Assembly: GCA_023213395.1 (NCBI GenBank)
Contig: CM041465.1
Coordinates: forward strand, 58,163,741 to 58,227,740
Length of the DNA: 64,000 nt
DNA from: Cycas panzhihuaensis
Taxonomy: Eukaryota > Cycadophyta
Direction: 5' to 3'
Under the pieces are notes generated by a model. That model was not told where the DNA came from and ran no database searches. It was given only the letters and a program-made list of their open reading frames with translations. Positions within the stretch are counted from its first letter, which is position 1. Each line of letters begins with the position of its first letter. Shown here piece by piece: positions 22,344 to 33,600 of this stretch. The position numbers and the translations under genes are program-made.

Positions 22344-22348
22344 ATGGT

Positions 22349-23845
22349 ATATAAATGAAAGTATACATTAGTTCACATAGCAGTAGATGCACATCTAGAA
22401 ATAAACTGGTATATACTAACATAAGTAGAAGTTTGTTAAACAATAATACAATTATAATGTTAAACATTAATGTAATGTAACCTCCTTGAGTGCAAACTTA
22501 ATCAATCATAATATTAATCAATGCCCAGACCACCTATTTTCCTCTACTTCTTGTGCTTCTTTGCTATCATACATGACACCCAAGTTTCATTCAGTTTTTG
22601 TCAAGATTTTATGAAGGTCGCAAATACTCAAATGTTGGCTTTATAAAGTCCTAGTTAGGCACAACCTTCCCAAGCTAAATCACATGGTTCTAGTGGCTCC
22701 ACTTTCTTACCACACACAACTCTAATCATCCCAATGCCCCTCAAAGTGGCATTTTCTCTAATATTTAAGTCTATTTGGGGTGCCTAGGAAGAATGCAAGA
22801 AATGGTTAAGGTTGTAAGGAAATGAACCCATAAAGGACCTATCATTCAAAGAGCATTCAATTTGGTGGTTTCCACTATTAATCAAAGAGAGTTTGTGCCT
22901 CGGAGGGGAATCTCCCATAGTTTGGGGTGAAGTGACTAAACGAGAAGGGGTTGTCAACCATTAGCCAACTATTCGACAAAAGAAGAGGTAGATGGAAACC
23001 ACGGTCGATGGTCAAACATGAATTTTGACTTAAAGCTTCAAAAAGATTCATAATAGAAGAAATATGGAATTGTTGCCTGGCAGTTCAAATCCCCAATCTA
23101 GTTGCAACAAGAAACTTCAAGTGGCAAAAGGATTGAGCTGGGAACCAAATGAAGTTTTTCACCAAATTTTCAACATCACGCATCCATAAGCTTCTCTCCC
23201 AGGGGGCCAAATTAGTGACAAATTGAATAAAATCTAGTGCATTGCATCATATGAGAAGATTTGGGTGTGAAGGTTTCAAAGACTCTAGAAGCCCCACCTA
23301 GAGCCGAAAAAGGCCTTTTTCAGTTAGTCAATCTTCATGATGGCCTCACAATTAAAGCCAGGCTGACCAAGATGGAGCATCAAGATGTGGCATGTGCAAT
23401 CAGACAAAAACCCAACTGCATCTTTTTTGGCAATGCCCATTGGCTAGGTTAGCTTAGGAATGGGTACAATGTTTTGCTAGCCCAGTGATATCTTGGGGAA
23501 TTTTGGTCGGCATGCTATCCTGCTAATTGATAACAAGGACTTCTCAAGGACCATTACCCTTCCCTGCGATCTACTTTAAAGTCTAAATGCTATATGCATT
23601 TGGAAGCACAAGAATGCAATCATGTTTTAGACTAAGCTTCCTTCTTTATGCTTTAACAATGACATGATTGTTTCTATGTTGTTTGCATGTGCTTTGTAGA
23701 TTAGTGCACAAACTAGAAAAGTCTAAGTGGAGCTAACACACCTCCAAGAGCTCATAGACCACTGGTGTTCTGCCCCTTGCAACATGAGTAGAGTCCCTCC
23801 GTAAGAGGGTAGCTCCTAGCAGGCGCAACAACCCTCAAACACGAG
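22349..23845. other. Old unassigned DNA, possible LINE fragment
   Basis: No intact gene. A plus-strand segment near 23585-23630 reads LNAICIWKHKNAIMF, reminiscent of the Trp-rich region before the C-terminal domain of plant LINEs. Before Copia-D inserted, this DNA was contiguous with 57899 onwards, which ends in a poly-A run near 58370. Confidence 0.4.
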
Positions 23846-23850
23846 GTAAA

Positions 23851-23931
23851 TATAAAGGAAAATAATAATATTCTTAAAAGTTTCCTAAGGGAAAGTTGAG
23901 GGTTATTTATACACTTGTGACACTTGGCCAG
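23851..23931 (+). repeat. Copia-D 5' LTR, left fragment
   Basis: Aligns with 57681-57780 of the 3' LTR (AAGGAAAATAATAAT, TTCTTAAAAGTTT, ACTTGTGACACTTGGCCA). Cut after GCCAG by Copia-E. Confidence 0.88.
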
Positions 23932-24467
23932 TGTTAGAACCTTCATTCCTAAGCATTAAGTCTTGACCTTGTGTATTAGTATTTTTGTCACTTTAGGCCC
24001 TTTATCCTAAAGTGTTCATTTGTTTGATTAAAAATTTGTCTTTTGTCTTGTAGTGACTTTTCTCACATGTGCTTGTGAGAAGTCAACTTTTGTGGGCTCT
24101 ATCCTTATCCTTGGAGATAGAAGAGTCCTAATCAGAATTGTCTCTTAGTGTTGATCAGTGACATGTGGAGAAATCCTGATCGTCCAAACTCCTTTATAAG
24201 GAGCCCTATTCTCATGTTTTGCCATGTAGTATTTTGAGTAAGAGTTATGCTGCTGTAAGTGTCTCTTGTAGGTGAAGTGTTGAGAGGAATTCTCCTTCAT
24301 ACTCATGTTTATGATAGGTTGAGTTGAAGTGCAATACTCCTCCCTATCATCTTTTATGTTGTACTACATCCTTTCTTTAATCTAAGTGTATTGTCCTTCA
24401 TATTTCTATGTCCTCTCTAGCTTCTCAATAGATTCTGGCACCTGTGTCTTCTCCATTTCGTCTTTCA
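23932..24467 (+). repeat. Copia-E 5' LTR (536 bp)
   Basis: TGTTAGAACC to CGTCTTTCA. Contains a TATA box inside the perfect inverted repeat CTCCTT-TAT-AAGGAG (24189-24203), a likely core promoter. The copy at 42096-42110 is identical. Confidence 0.94.
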
Positions 24468-24470
24468 ATT

Positions 24471-24482
24471 TGGTGTCAGAGC
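24471..24482 (+). promoter_or_regulatory. Copia-E primer binding site
   Basis: TGGTGTCAGAGC three bases after the LTR; one mismatch to the tRNA-Met consensus. Confidence 0.88.
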
Positions 24483-24530
24483 TACAGTATCTTGAGGAGC
24501 GGATTGTAGGCTTCGAATTTCTCCAAATCT

Positions 24531-24560
24531 GGTGACGACCTTCGCCATACGAAGGCGATC
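24531..24560 (+). promoter_or_regulatory. Copia-E leader hairpin with two alternative folds
   Basis: Thirty bases running GGTGACGACCTTCGCC, four variable bases ATAC, GAAGGCGATC. Either CCTTCG pairs with CGAAGG, or TCGCC pairs with GGCGA; the two stems overlap and exclude each other. Copia-F has the same motif at 25498-25527 with only the four central bases changed. Confidence 0.6.
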
Positions 24561-24855
24561 TAGTTGGAGCAAGGAGTAATATCTTGAGGTTTGATGCTAA
24601 AGGACTTTGTTTACACTGTTATCTTGCAAATTCGTTTTTAAGAATCTTTGACGCAAAGTGTTGAATATTTGTATTTTTGGAGGACTAATCTTGATGGCCA
24701 GAAAAAGGGACGGTGATACTAAAATTTGCACGTAATTGAGAGCTAATGTTCATGCATTTTTTTCAGAATACTAAGCTATTTTGTAATCCTTGAATTGATT
24801 TTTGCCAAAAGCTTTGTGAATAAACAGATTCTATTATAGCTACAAGGGAGAAAAG

Positions 24856-25410
24856 TGTTAAACCTTATGTTTACATGTTAAGATTATGTACTTTATTTTT
24901 CATGTAATGTTTGTACTTTTGTACTTTAGGGGTGACTTATCACTTAAGTGATAAAGTGCACACCCACATTCTTTCTAGTGACACAACGTTGTCACTAAAG
25001 GGTCAAATGGACCCCCATGCACTTTTGCTCACTTGAGAGCCCCAAAAGGACACATGTCTTACATGCAAGGCATGTAGCTTAGATGTTTGACAGTTGTCAA
25101 ACATCCAATGTCTTAAGTCTCTCATTTCACTCTATATAATGAGACCTCTCCTCATTGTTCTCATATAGAGTTGGAGTCAGATTGTTATCTTTGTCAGTTT
25201 GCTAATCAAACTGTTTATTCATTTGGAGGTTGGACCAATTCCAACCCCACACATTTGGTATCATTTTCGTGCTCCTTCTTTTTCAAGCTTTGTCTTACTT
25301 ATGTTTTTCATCTTAAGAGTATCATACTTGTTAGCATTTGTTGCTTTCTAGAACTAGAGTGAACCTAGCTTCTAGATCTTGGGATTGTGAGGCCATTAGG
25401 CCCCTTTTCA
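24856..25410 (+). repeat. Copia-F 5' LTR (about 555 bp)
   Basis: TGTTAAACC to CCCCTTTTCA, followed by the primer site. TATA-like TCTATATAAT at 25131. Contains three palindromes: TTATCACTTAAGTGATAA (24937-24954), AGTGAC...GTCACT (24977-24996), and ATGTTTGACA/TGTCAAACAT (25083-25104). No second LTR copy in the window, so the right boundary is inferred; CACATTTGGTATCA also occurs at 25249 and gives an alternative end. Confidence 0.65.
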
Positions 25411-25414
25411 CATT

Positions 25415-25426
25415 TGGTATCAAAGC
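25415..25426 (+). promoter_or_regulatory. Copia-F primer binding site
   Basis: TGGTATCAAAGC, one mismatch to tRNA-Met consensus. Confidence 0.75.
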
Positions 25427-25497
25427 TAGAGGAGGCTAGTTCCCTCTGTTCTGATTTTTTCTGCTCAAGGAGATTCAAAGAAGGGTTACAAACCCTT

Positions 25498-25527
25498 GGT
25501 GACGACCTTCGCCCTCCGAAGGCGATC
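25498..25527 (+). promoter_or_regulatory. Copia-F leader hairpin with two alternative folds
   Basis: Same 30-base motif as 24531-24560, with CTCC replacing ATAC in the centre. Directly preceded by AAGGGTT-ACA-AACCCTT, another perfect stem. Confidence 0.6.
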
Positions 25528-27624
25528 AAAGGTTTGCTAAAACCCATTTTCTGCATATTCAAGCTTCTTGGGCAGTGTTGAAGGCTGGAGTAAGGCTACT
25601 TTCAGATCTGAAATTTTTGTTTTAGATCTCTATCAAAGGGTGCAACATTGTTTTCTTCAAAAATAGTGCTTTTTCTTTAATTTTTCTTCAAGAAAAAATT
25701 ATTTTTTCAGAGATAAGAGGCAGATCTGAGATATTAGATCACTTTGTGACTACAAATCAGCTTTGTAAGCATTTTTTGAGGCTCATAACTGTTTTGCAAT
25801 CAATTTGTTCCTCAAATCTAGGCAAGTTTACTCACGTTTTTTGTAATTTTTCTACTAAAATCTACATTTTTTAGCTAATTTTTTTCTCACATTTGGGTGC
25901 TGAGCTATTCTCCAGCCATTTGAAGCTCTCAGATTGAATTTACTTGAAGTTTGAGGACCCTTGCAGGCTGTGGATCAATTTCTGGGTATTTTCAGCCTTG
26001 AAACCCCACTCAAAAAGCACAAAAAATTATTGTTTTTCACTTTTTTTTCTCATATCAAGCTGGCTGTCCACATACTGACCCTGCATGCAGCTGTAGCAGA
26101 CTTAAGGGAAGAGTTTTAGTGATTAATACGAGGGTTTAAAACCCCAGATAGCCGTATAGCTCCAGTTTTCCTTTCTCAAGGATGTATAACCAGCCATAAC
26201 TTCAATTACTTGCAGCTCTCTGCACACTTGATGAAAAGCCTTGAGATTCTAGAGGGAGTTGGATACCACTAGGGCACCCCTCCTCCTGAATTTTCAGCAC
26301 AAACAGAGGTCTATACACGCTGTTCTCATCATTTGCATGTCCATGGGAGCCGCCCAAGTCACACTGCCATGAACGACCTTTTTTTTATTTTGAAAAATTC
26401 AAATCAAACTTTTGATTTTTGAAGTTTAAAATCTTCATTGTACTTAGTGATTTCATCAAATTATTAAATCTGAAATAGTCACTCATCTTTAGATATTAAA
26501 ATTTATGGGTTTAAGTCCTCAATCAAGGCTCCTTGCGTGGTGTTCTTGCTACTCAAATTTGCAACAAAAATGTTAAATTTCAGCCTTTGTTTTTTGGCAT
26601 TTTTTGCCTTATTTAACACTTATTTCATGTTTACAAGTGTTAAAAGACATTGAAATGAGTGATTTTTAAGTGTTGTGACCTTGTTAAAGTGATCCTCATC
26701 ATTGTTTCAACATTTTTTCTAAGGCATCTTGCATGGTGACCTACTTCCCTTAGTCTCAAAAAGGGCTGAAAAATACTTTGTACTTAATAAAATCACTTCA
26801 TTTTTTATCGTTGGGACTATTTTAAAGTCCCAACACTTGGTGCTTAGTGTCCTACATTGCAAGTGGTTCTCTTACCTTCACTTTTGAGCATTAAAAGGAA
26901 CCCATTTGTATCTTCATCACAATGTTTTGCTTTGCTTCATTGAGTACTTAAGCATATTTTCAAAGTACTTTTTTTGCAAAACTCATTGTAATCAAGCCTC
27001 AGTTTTTTACTTGGATCTGCATAAGCACTACACTTCGTTAAGTGTTCATTGTAACAACACTTTAAGTGCTCATATTGATGTACTAAATTTGCTTCTTTTT
27101 GAAGCCTCTTTTCATTGTAAGCTTAATCAAGCACTTTCATAAGTACATCATCCAAGTAAAATAAATCTTAAGTTCACTTTAACCTTCTAAAAAGTGACTT
27201 AAAAATCTTGTTGGAGAGGCAAAAAGGTTCAAACCTTGCCTCTGAAATAACCTTAAACTTGGTGCATTCCTTAGGGGACCAACCGATCATACGGTCAGTG
27301 CACGACAATTAAAGTTGCTTGAGGGAAAGGAGGTTCGAAAAGGGTGTTATTGGGGCTGTGAATCCCAGGGAAAGCATGGTACATCCATGCAGATCAACCC
27401 TACCTGCCTTGTCCTAGATTTAACTTGGCCAACTGTTGGATCTCCTCTATAAATCAGGGTTGGACCAACTCCATAGCCTAGTCGTCCACCCCTCATCATT
27501 CCATTTAGTTGTTGGATCTTCTAGTAAGATCAGAACTGTTGGTTTCGTTAGAAGGTGGAACTTAAGCGACGAAAGCTTTGAGTTTCCAAGTTATCTGCTA
27601 GCTTCAAGCCTTACAACCTAAAAC
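25528..27624 (+). other. Copia-F long untranslated leader
   Basis: About 2.1 kb, T-rich, no coding signal. Contains the GAGGC...GCCTC hairpin at 27216-27242 some 380 bases before gag. Nothing else recognised. Confidence 0.6.
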
Positions 27625-28401
27625 ATGGTCGCTATTAACATGCTTAATGCATGCACCATTAGATTAACAGTCAAGATAACTATCAAGAATGGAAGAGGAT
27701 CACCGAACTGTTGATCATGAATGAATTCTGGGGTTATGTTTTTGGAAGAATACCCCAACCTGTACCTGTTGTCAATGGCAATGTAACTGTTCAACCTGAT
27801 GATGCTTTGTTGCTGCTTGGGAAGCCAAAGATGAAATCGCTTTGGCATTCCTTCATATGATTGTTGATGTACATGTGGATCAAAACATTGTATGCGCAAA
27901 AACTTCTAAGGAAGCTTGGGACATTTTGTCCTCTTTGTATGAAAGGCGAGATGAAGCTCGCATTTTAATGGTAAAAGCCAAGTTGTATTCTGTAAAGTTT
28001 GTCAAGCCTATGTTGGCTTTTCTTTCCTCCATCAAGGAGGTATGTAATGAGTTGAATACACTAGGTAGTCCAGCAACAAGAGATGAACTTATCACATCTA
28101 TCACCAAAGCTTTGCCAAAGGACTACAATGGCTTTATATCGTCTACTACAAGAGATGGTTCTCTCAAAAGAATGTCATTCAATGAATTTGAAGCTTCAAG
28201 AAGAACAAATCTACACCAAGGATAACGAGGAGGAACCATCTACATCAGGTGCATTCACGACCAAATCAAAGGCCAAACGGAACCCCAAACCTGCACTCTC
28301 AAAGCAGTTTGGAAACATGAACATTGGTTCTTCAAAGACCAATGTTGTGTGTCAATATTATGGCAAAGCTGGCCACATAGCACCTGATTGTAGGAAGAAG
28401 C
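27625..28401 (+). pseudogene. Copia-F gag, N-terminal part
   Basis: ATG 27625 (MVAINMLNACTIRLTV), frameshifted within about 30 codons, then matching Copia-E gag: LLIMNEFWGYVFGR, ALAFLHMIVDVHVDQNIVCA, EAWDILSSLYERRDEARILM. The finger reads CQYYGKAGHIAPDC (third-position Cys changed to Tyr). The frame DCRKK is cut at 28401 by Copia-G and rejoins exactly at 35057 as QEDLRQQQQQPRQQ. Confidence 0.88.
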
Positions 28402-28699
28402 TGAAAAGGGTTAATGACATAAGGTCATTACATTAGTTGATTATTTCGAAAAAAGGGTCTTAAGTGAACTTTAAATTAGATCACTTAAGTGAAATGCACT
28501 TTCATGTGCATTATGTGTAATTTCATTTCACCTAACTCAAATGCTCCCTCTCTCAATATAAAAGTAAAGCTCAATGGAGGAGATTCATTCTTACCTCCCC
28601 ATTTTGTGAGAGCTACTTTCTTTCTCTCAAGTCTCTCTTGCTCCCATGTTTGCCTTTGTGTTTAGTGCATGGAGATGAAGGATAGATCCACTCTTTTCA
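28402..28699 (+). repeat. Copia-G 5' LTR (298 bp)
   Basis: TGAAAAGGG to CTCTTTTCA. Contains palindrome TCACTTAAGTGA at 28481-28492, shared with the Copia-F LTR. Bases 28591-28699 are identical to 34943-35051. Confidence 0.92.
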
Positions 28700-28701
28700 T
28701 G

Positions 28702-28712
28702 TGGTATCGAGC
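28702..28712 (+). promoter_or_regulatory. Copia-G primer binding site
   Basis: TGGTATCGAGC: the tRNA-Met consensus with one base missing. Confidence 0.75.
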
Positions 28713-30683
28713 TTGCTTCCTTCATATTCCCCACTTGCACTTGCAATGGAGCCATCACTTCCTTCTCCCCACAATCCATGTGGTGAAGGAGATTGTGAAA
28801 GTGAATTTAGAAATATTTTCAAGTTATTATGATAGCATATTTTGTATTGTTTGCTTTTCCTTTCTCTTTGCGTTTGGAAGCATAATACAAGGAGTTGTAA
28901 GGCCCAAGGATTCCAATCCTTTCTCGGCCATTCATGCTATCTCATTCTTCTTTTTCTTTTCCCTTTTTGTCCATTTAACAAGGAAATCTTTAGAAATTTT
29001 TCCAAAGATTTAGAAGAATGATTGTAAGGGAGTTTTTACCCATTTTTTAAAGAATTTTGAGCCATTGAAAATATCTATCATTGTATGCTCTCACCTTGCC
29101 CATATTGGGATCCCGTGATCAAAAATGATGGAAATTTCATATGGTATCATGTGTTAATGAGATATTAGCAAGCTGAAATTTCTGCAGAAATACAATTTGA
29201 TTCTTGAACTTCACAGTGTCTGCAAAATCTTCTACATAGATCCAATTGAAGTGATTCCAATTGTCAAAGATGGGGCTCGAGTCTACTTTCCATTGCAAAA
29301 CCGCACCTAATTTGGATGTCGATGAGGAAGTTATTGCTGTTTTAGTGAACAGCAGTTATTTTTAGTAAGAATTCGAAAAATATAATTTCCTAACTTTATG
29401 GGTCAAAAACTTTCCAGAACTTATTTGGACCTGATTCCACTTCCTGAAGATGAAGCTCTGAGTCTAGTTTGTAGCATAAAAACCGGCACTCCATTTCGAC
29501 ATCGTGGGAGAAAGTTATTGCAGATTTAGTGAAGAGTACTTTTTTTGTATTATAAAAAAAAAAAAAAAAAACAAAGTGAAGAAAATTTCTTCCTTTTTAT
29601 AGGGCTTAAAAGCCCATTGTAAAAGTGAGAAAAAAAAACACCTGGATCAGAGCAATATCCGGTGTCCTCACTCACTTATTAGCATTGCATTTCAGCACTC
29701 TAAAATCACTCAAAGCAAGCACACAAAGACACTTCAAGCAAGCACTCCAAGCAAGCATTATTTTCAGTTAAATGTACGTTTGATGCAATTCGATAATCTT
29801 TTCACTCTTCCTAAAAGGAACGCATCACGTATGCTATTTTCCGCCATCTTGTACCTGTTCACACACTCGCCAAGGTTGAGATACCTTGGTTGGCAGAATG
29901 CCGTGCCATAAAGGAGGTGTGGGTTTCAAGTTGGGACTGGACTAAACCGGAATATTGGCATCGTGCCTCAATCAGGGATCATCCTGATAACCAACCGGGA
30001 AAACTGAAACTTTAATACAAGATTAAAATATACCCGATCCAATATCCGTCATAGCCATGGGTATGCACGTACCACTCTTTAGAGGAGGTATATAGCTGCT
30101 CATTGGTGAACTGGGTGAGGATTGGGAGTACTGGCTCGTTGTGACTTGGATTTCATCACCAAGCACGATTGCGTATCATGGTGAAGGCCAAATTAATTCT
30201 ACTAGAAGCCTAGGCATCCCTTCAACAACCTCAACTACACGTTGGACACAAGTTAGAGGTTATTGGGTTGATTACGCATCCTACATTCGAGTTTCAAGTT
30301 GTGTAAACCCAATGATGTCAACTTCTACAATGGCCTACAATCTTGTATATTGATCACTTACTTATTTGTAAAAAGTGATCCATAGTGTAATCACAATCAT
30401 AGTGCTTCTCATATTCTGCTGCGTCAAGTTAATATTTGCCACAAGTGTTAGTGGCCAATTTTTATCATAGTGCTTCTCATATTCTGCTGCGTCGAGTTAA
30501 TATTTGTCACAAGTGTTGGTGACTTTTCTCTAAGTTGCTCCCTTCATCTTTGAGCAACCATTCTCACTTCTTCTTCCTTCTTCTACACTACTTCATTACA
30601 TTTCCCATTTGTAAATAGTGATCGGTCATTTATTGCCAATACTTTTATAGTCCTTGTTCATTTCTTCCCTTCTAAAAGACACA
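28713..30683 (+). other. Copia-G long leader with internal repeats
   Basis: No coding signal. Two diverged copies of a block of about 100 bases (29247-29345 and 29430-29540) share TGATTCCA, AAGATG, CTGAGTCTA-like text, and AAGTTATTGC...TTTAGTGAA. A poly-A run of 17 lies near 29555-29572. A 68-base tandem duplication is at 30397-30526. Confidence 0.6.
30397..30526 (+). repeat. 68 bp tandem duplication in Copia-G leader
   Basis: Two adjacent copies starting TCATAGTGCTTCTCATATTC at 30397 and 30465, with only a few differences (GTCAAG/GTCGAG, TTGCCAC/TTGTCAC). Confidence 0.9.
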
Positions 30684-33600
30684 ATGTCTTCACAGTTCAA
30701 GCAAAATGTGAATTGCATTCTAAAAGGAAAGAAAATTGGGACATGTGGTTCCTCGGTGTTAGAAATCTTGCAAAGTATGAAGGTCTATGGAGAGATCACT
30801 TACAACCTACACCACATTGGCTTACCACAATCGCTTCAAAGCAGGAGGTGCTCCAACCGCTCCCAAGTCGTAGCTAAACGCAATGGGAACTTGATGATGA
30901 TAAAATCCGTGCGGGGATCTTGCTTGTCACCGATTATTCCTGCATAATCTCATTGATGAAGCTATACATGATACAAAGATGGAAAGTTCTTGAAGTTCTT
31001 AAGAAGAACTTTGACACTAAATCGGACTTAGAATTTGTTCACTTAGTCTTGAAGATGAACAAATTGAAAATGCGAAAGGACATGCAAGTGAGACAATCAA
31101 TCTCCTTCGTCCAATCAAGCAAGCCATTGATAAAGATTTTAAAACTCAATGCATTACATGGGCTTTCTTGATTCAGTCATGTCTCCATATCCCAGATTAT
31201 AAAAATCTATTAGGGAGTCTTCAATCCAGTGGAACTTTGAAGACCCTAAACTTTGAGGATCTTCGATAAGTTCATTGAATTTGATAAGACCTTTGATACC
31301 AACTTTGCCACTACATCGGATCCAATTGATCCGCTTTTGAAGTGGAAGAAGATCTTTGTCACACCAAAAATCAAGGTCAATACTCTCGTAGAGGTGGTAA
31401 TTCCCGTGGACGAGGAAGAGGTAGACAACAAGGACAACGTCCTCTTAGTCAACAGGCTCCTCAATTCCAACAAAAAGCGGTCTCAAGGCCAAGGCCAAAA
31501 TAATCAACCCGGACCTAGATCCAAGAATCGAGACAATCCACCAACCCAATACTTGACCGGAAATCAAACAATCGTGTGCCAAAGGTGTAATAGAAGAGGA
31601 CATTATGCCAAAAATTGCGTAATCGCCACCAACAAACTACCAAGTTATCAAGCCATGGTGCACATAATGTTGATAATACTTCTTTGAAGATGCTTTTGGT
31701 GGAACGCAATTTGCTCATGCACACCTTCAAAGAATTGGGACCACTTCATCAAATGTTATTGATAGATCCACTAAGTATATTGAGGCTCATTGTGGCTTTG
31801 CTTATTCACTTTTGCCTTCACCACTTGGAGTTGCAAATAGTGCTACCTCAAATACTTCATCGTGGATCATGGATAAGAGCAACACAACACATGACTTGTC
31901 ATCGTGAGTTCTTTCAAGATTTTGACTCAAGTTCGTGGTGTTGTACACATGGTCGACAAATCATCTCACCATCGAAGGACTTGAACTGCTTTGCACGAAA
32001 CTCCTGTGCCTTCCAGATTTTACACTTGTTGATGTTTTATATATTCCCGCCTGGGCGTAATCCGCCTCCCCTGTCCACCCTTGTCTCTCGTGGATTTGAT
32101 CCGAGTGTAATCGCAAACAATCAAACTCTCTCGTGTCATTCACCCTCCTTCAAATGCCGTGGTTATGACCTAATTCTTGATGGTAAACTTTTTCGCCTAA
32201 CTAGCTCACCATCCTCTCGAAACCCACTATGTTGATGATGAATTTGTTTTACCACAACCACGACTCCTCAAAAGTTGTCCCAAGCCTCTATGGCATGCTC
32301 GTATGGGCCATATCAAAATTGATCGCTTAAGAGAACTACAAGACACTCTTCTGGTTTGCCTAAATTCCCTCTAAGCCCTTTAAATGTGAAGCATGTATTA
32401 TTGCTAAATCTCAAAGATAACCCTTTCCTCGTAGTGGGTGGAAATCTAGCCAACCTTTGCAGCTTGTACACTCAGATATATGCGGTCCTATGCCCATCCC
32501 TTCTATTAAATGTAGTGGTACTATATTACTTTCATTGATGATTTTACCAAGAAAGTATGGGTTGCTTTTCTTGCAAAGAAAGATGAAGCTTTTCTATGTT
32601 TCAAGCTTTCAAGGCCCGCGTGGAAAATGAATGGATTCAAGATCAAAATACTCGGGATCGACAATGGTGGCGAGTACACATCCAATGAGTTTGAATCGTA
32701 CCTACGTCAACATGGAATCAAACATCGGACCATTGCGGTGTACACCCCAAAGAAATGGAGTTGCCGAGCATGAGCAGGACCATCATGAATATGGCTCGTG
32801 CTATCCGGTATATAAGAATGTCCCTTATCTATCTTTGGGTCGAGGCTATCCGGACCACCGTGTATTGCATCAACACTGTTAGTCCCTCCAAGCTCAACCC
32901 CTCTCCACATGAAATGTGGTATGGACAAACCCCCTCTATCTCCCACTTCAGAATTTTTGGCTCTACTTGTTATGCTCATATTCTTGATGAGCATAGAAAT
33001 AAGCTCCAAGATAGAGCCATCAAAGGCATCTTTGTCGGATACCCTATGGATAAAAAGGGATACAAGGTTTTTATACCTTCAGAGCGCAAAATCATCATCA
33101 CTAGAGATGTTATCTTTGCAGAGACTGAAGATCAATTACTCAGACTTGACTCCAAGACGCCTTCATACCGATTTAATGATGCTCCTGAATTTGCTGGCCA
33201 GATTCCAGAATTTAGGGGAGATGTTGAGCGATTGCTTAAAATCTTAGAATCTGACAATAGAGCCTCGGAGGATACAAGCTGTGACTCCAATCCAATGTGT
33301 ACACATCCAGCACCATCATTTGTGAACAGCCAAGTTGACAAAGGCAAGGCCATAGCGTAAGGATCATCTTCTCCAACATCCGTGGTCGGCCCATCTTCTC
33401 CAAAGATCGCCAACTTCCTCCGTGCCAAATATTTCACATGATCCTTTTCAGAATCAAAACGAAGATCAAGAGGTTGTGGAAATGAAAACCTCATTCCCAA
33501 CTCGAGGTTTTCGTGAAGCCTACCAGCTACACAAGGACATGCGACCAGATGAGGTAGGCAAAACTGGCACTAGAAGTGCCCATAGAGCAAGGATGCATGA

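Larger units (their letters stand above)
9205..22348 (+). mobile_element. Copia-C with 5 bp target duplication ATGGT, hosting Gypsy-1
   Basis: Plus-strand Copia bounded by LTRs 9210-9411 and 22181-22343. ATGGT occurs immediately outside both ends (9205-9209 and 22344-22348), proving one insertion event. Its own DNA is only about 2.7 kb. Gypsy-1 sits inside it, and everything from integrase to the first 39 bases of the 3' LTR is deleted. Where both LTRs overlap (163 bases each) they differ at roughly 9 positions by eye, so it is not young. Confidence 0.95.

Noticed and set aside
25241-25262. CACATTTGGTATCA at 25249 as the Copia-F primer site
   Set aside because: The downstream TTTTCGTGC does not match the tRNA-Met tail, whereas the copy at 25415 continues AAAGC; kept only as an alternative LTR end.
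33132-33500. 122-residue minus-strand frame in Copia-G
   Set aside because: Shadow of the integrase/RT linker on the opposite strand.
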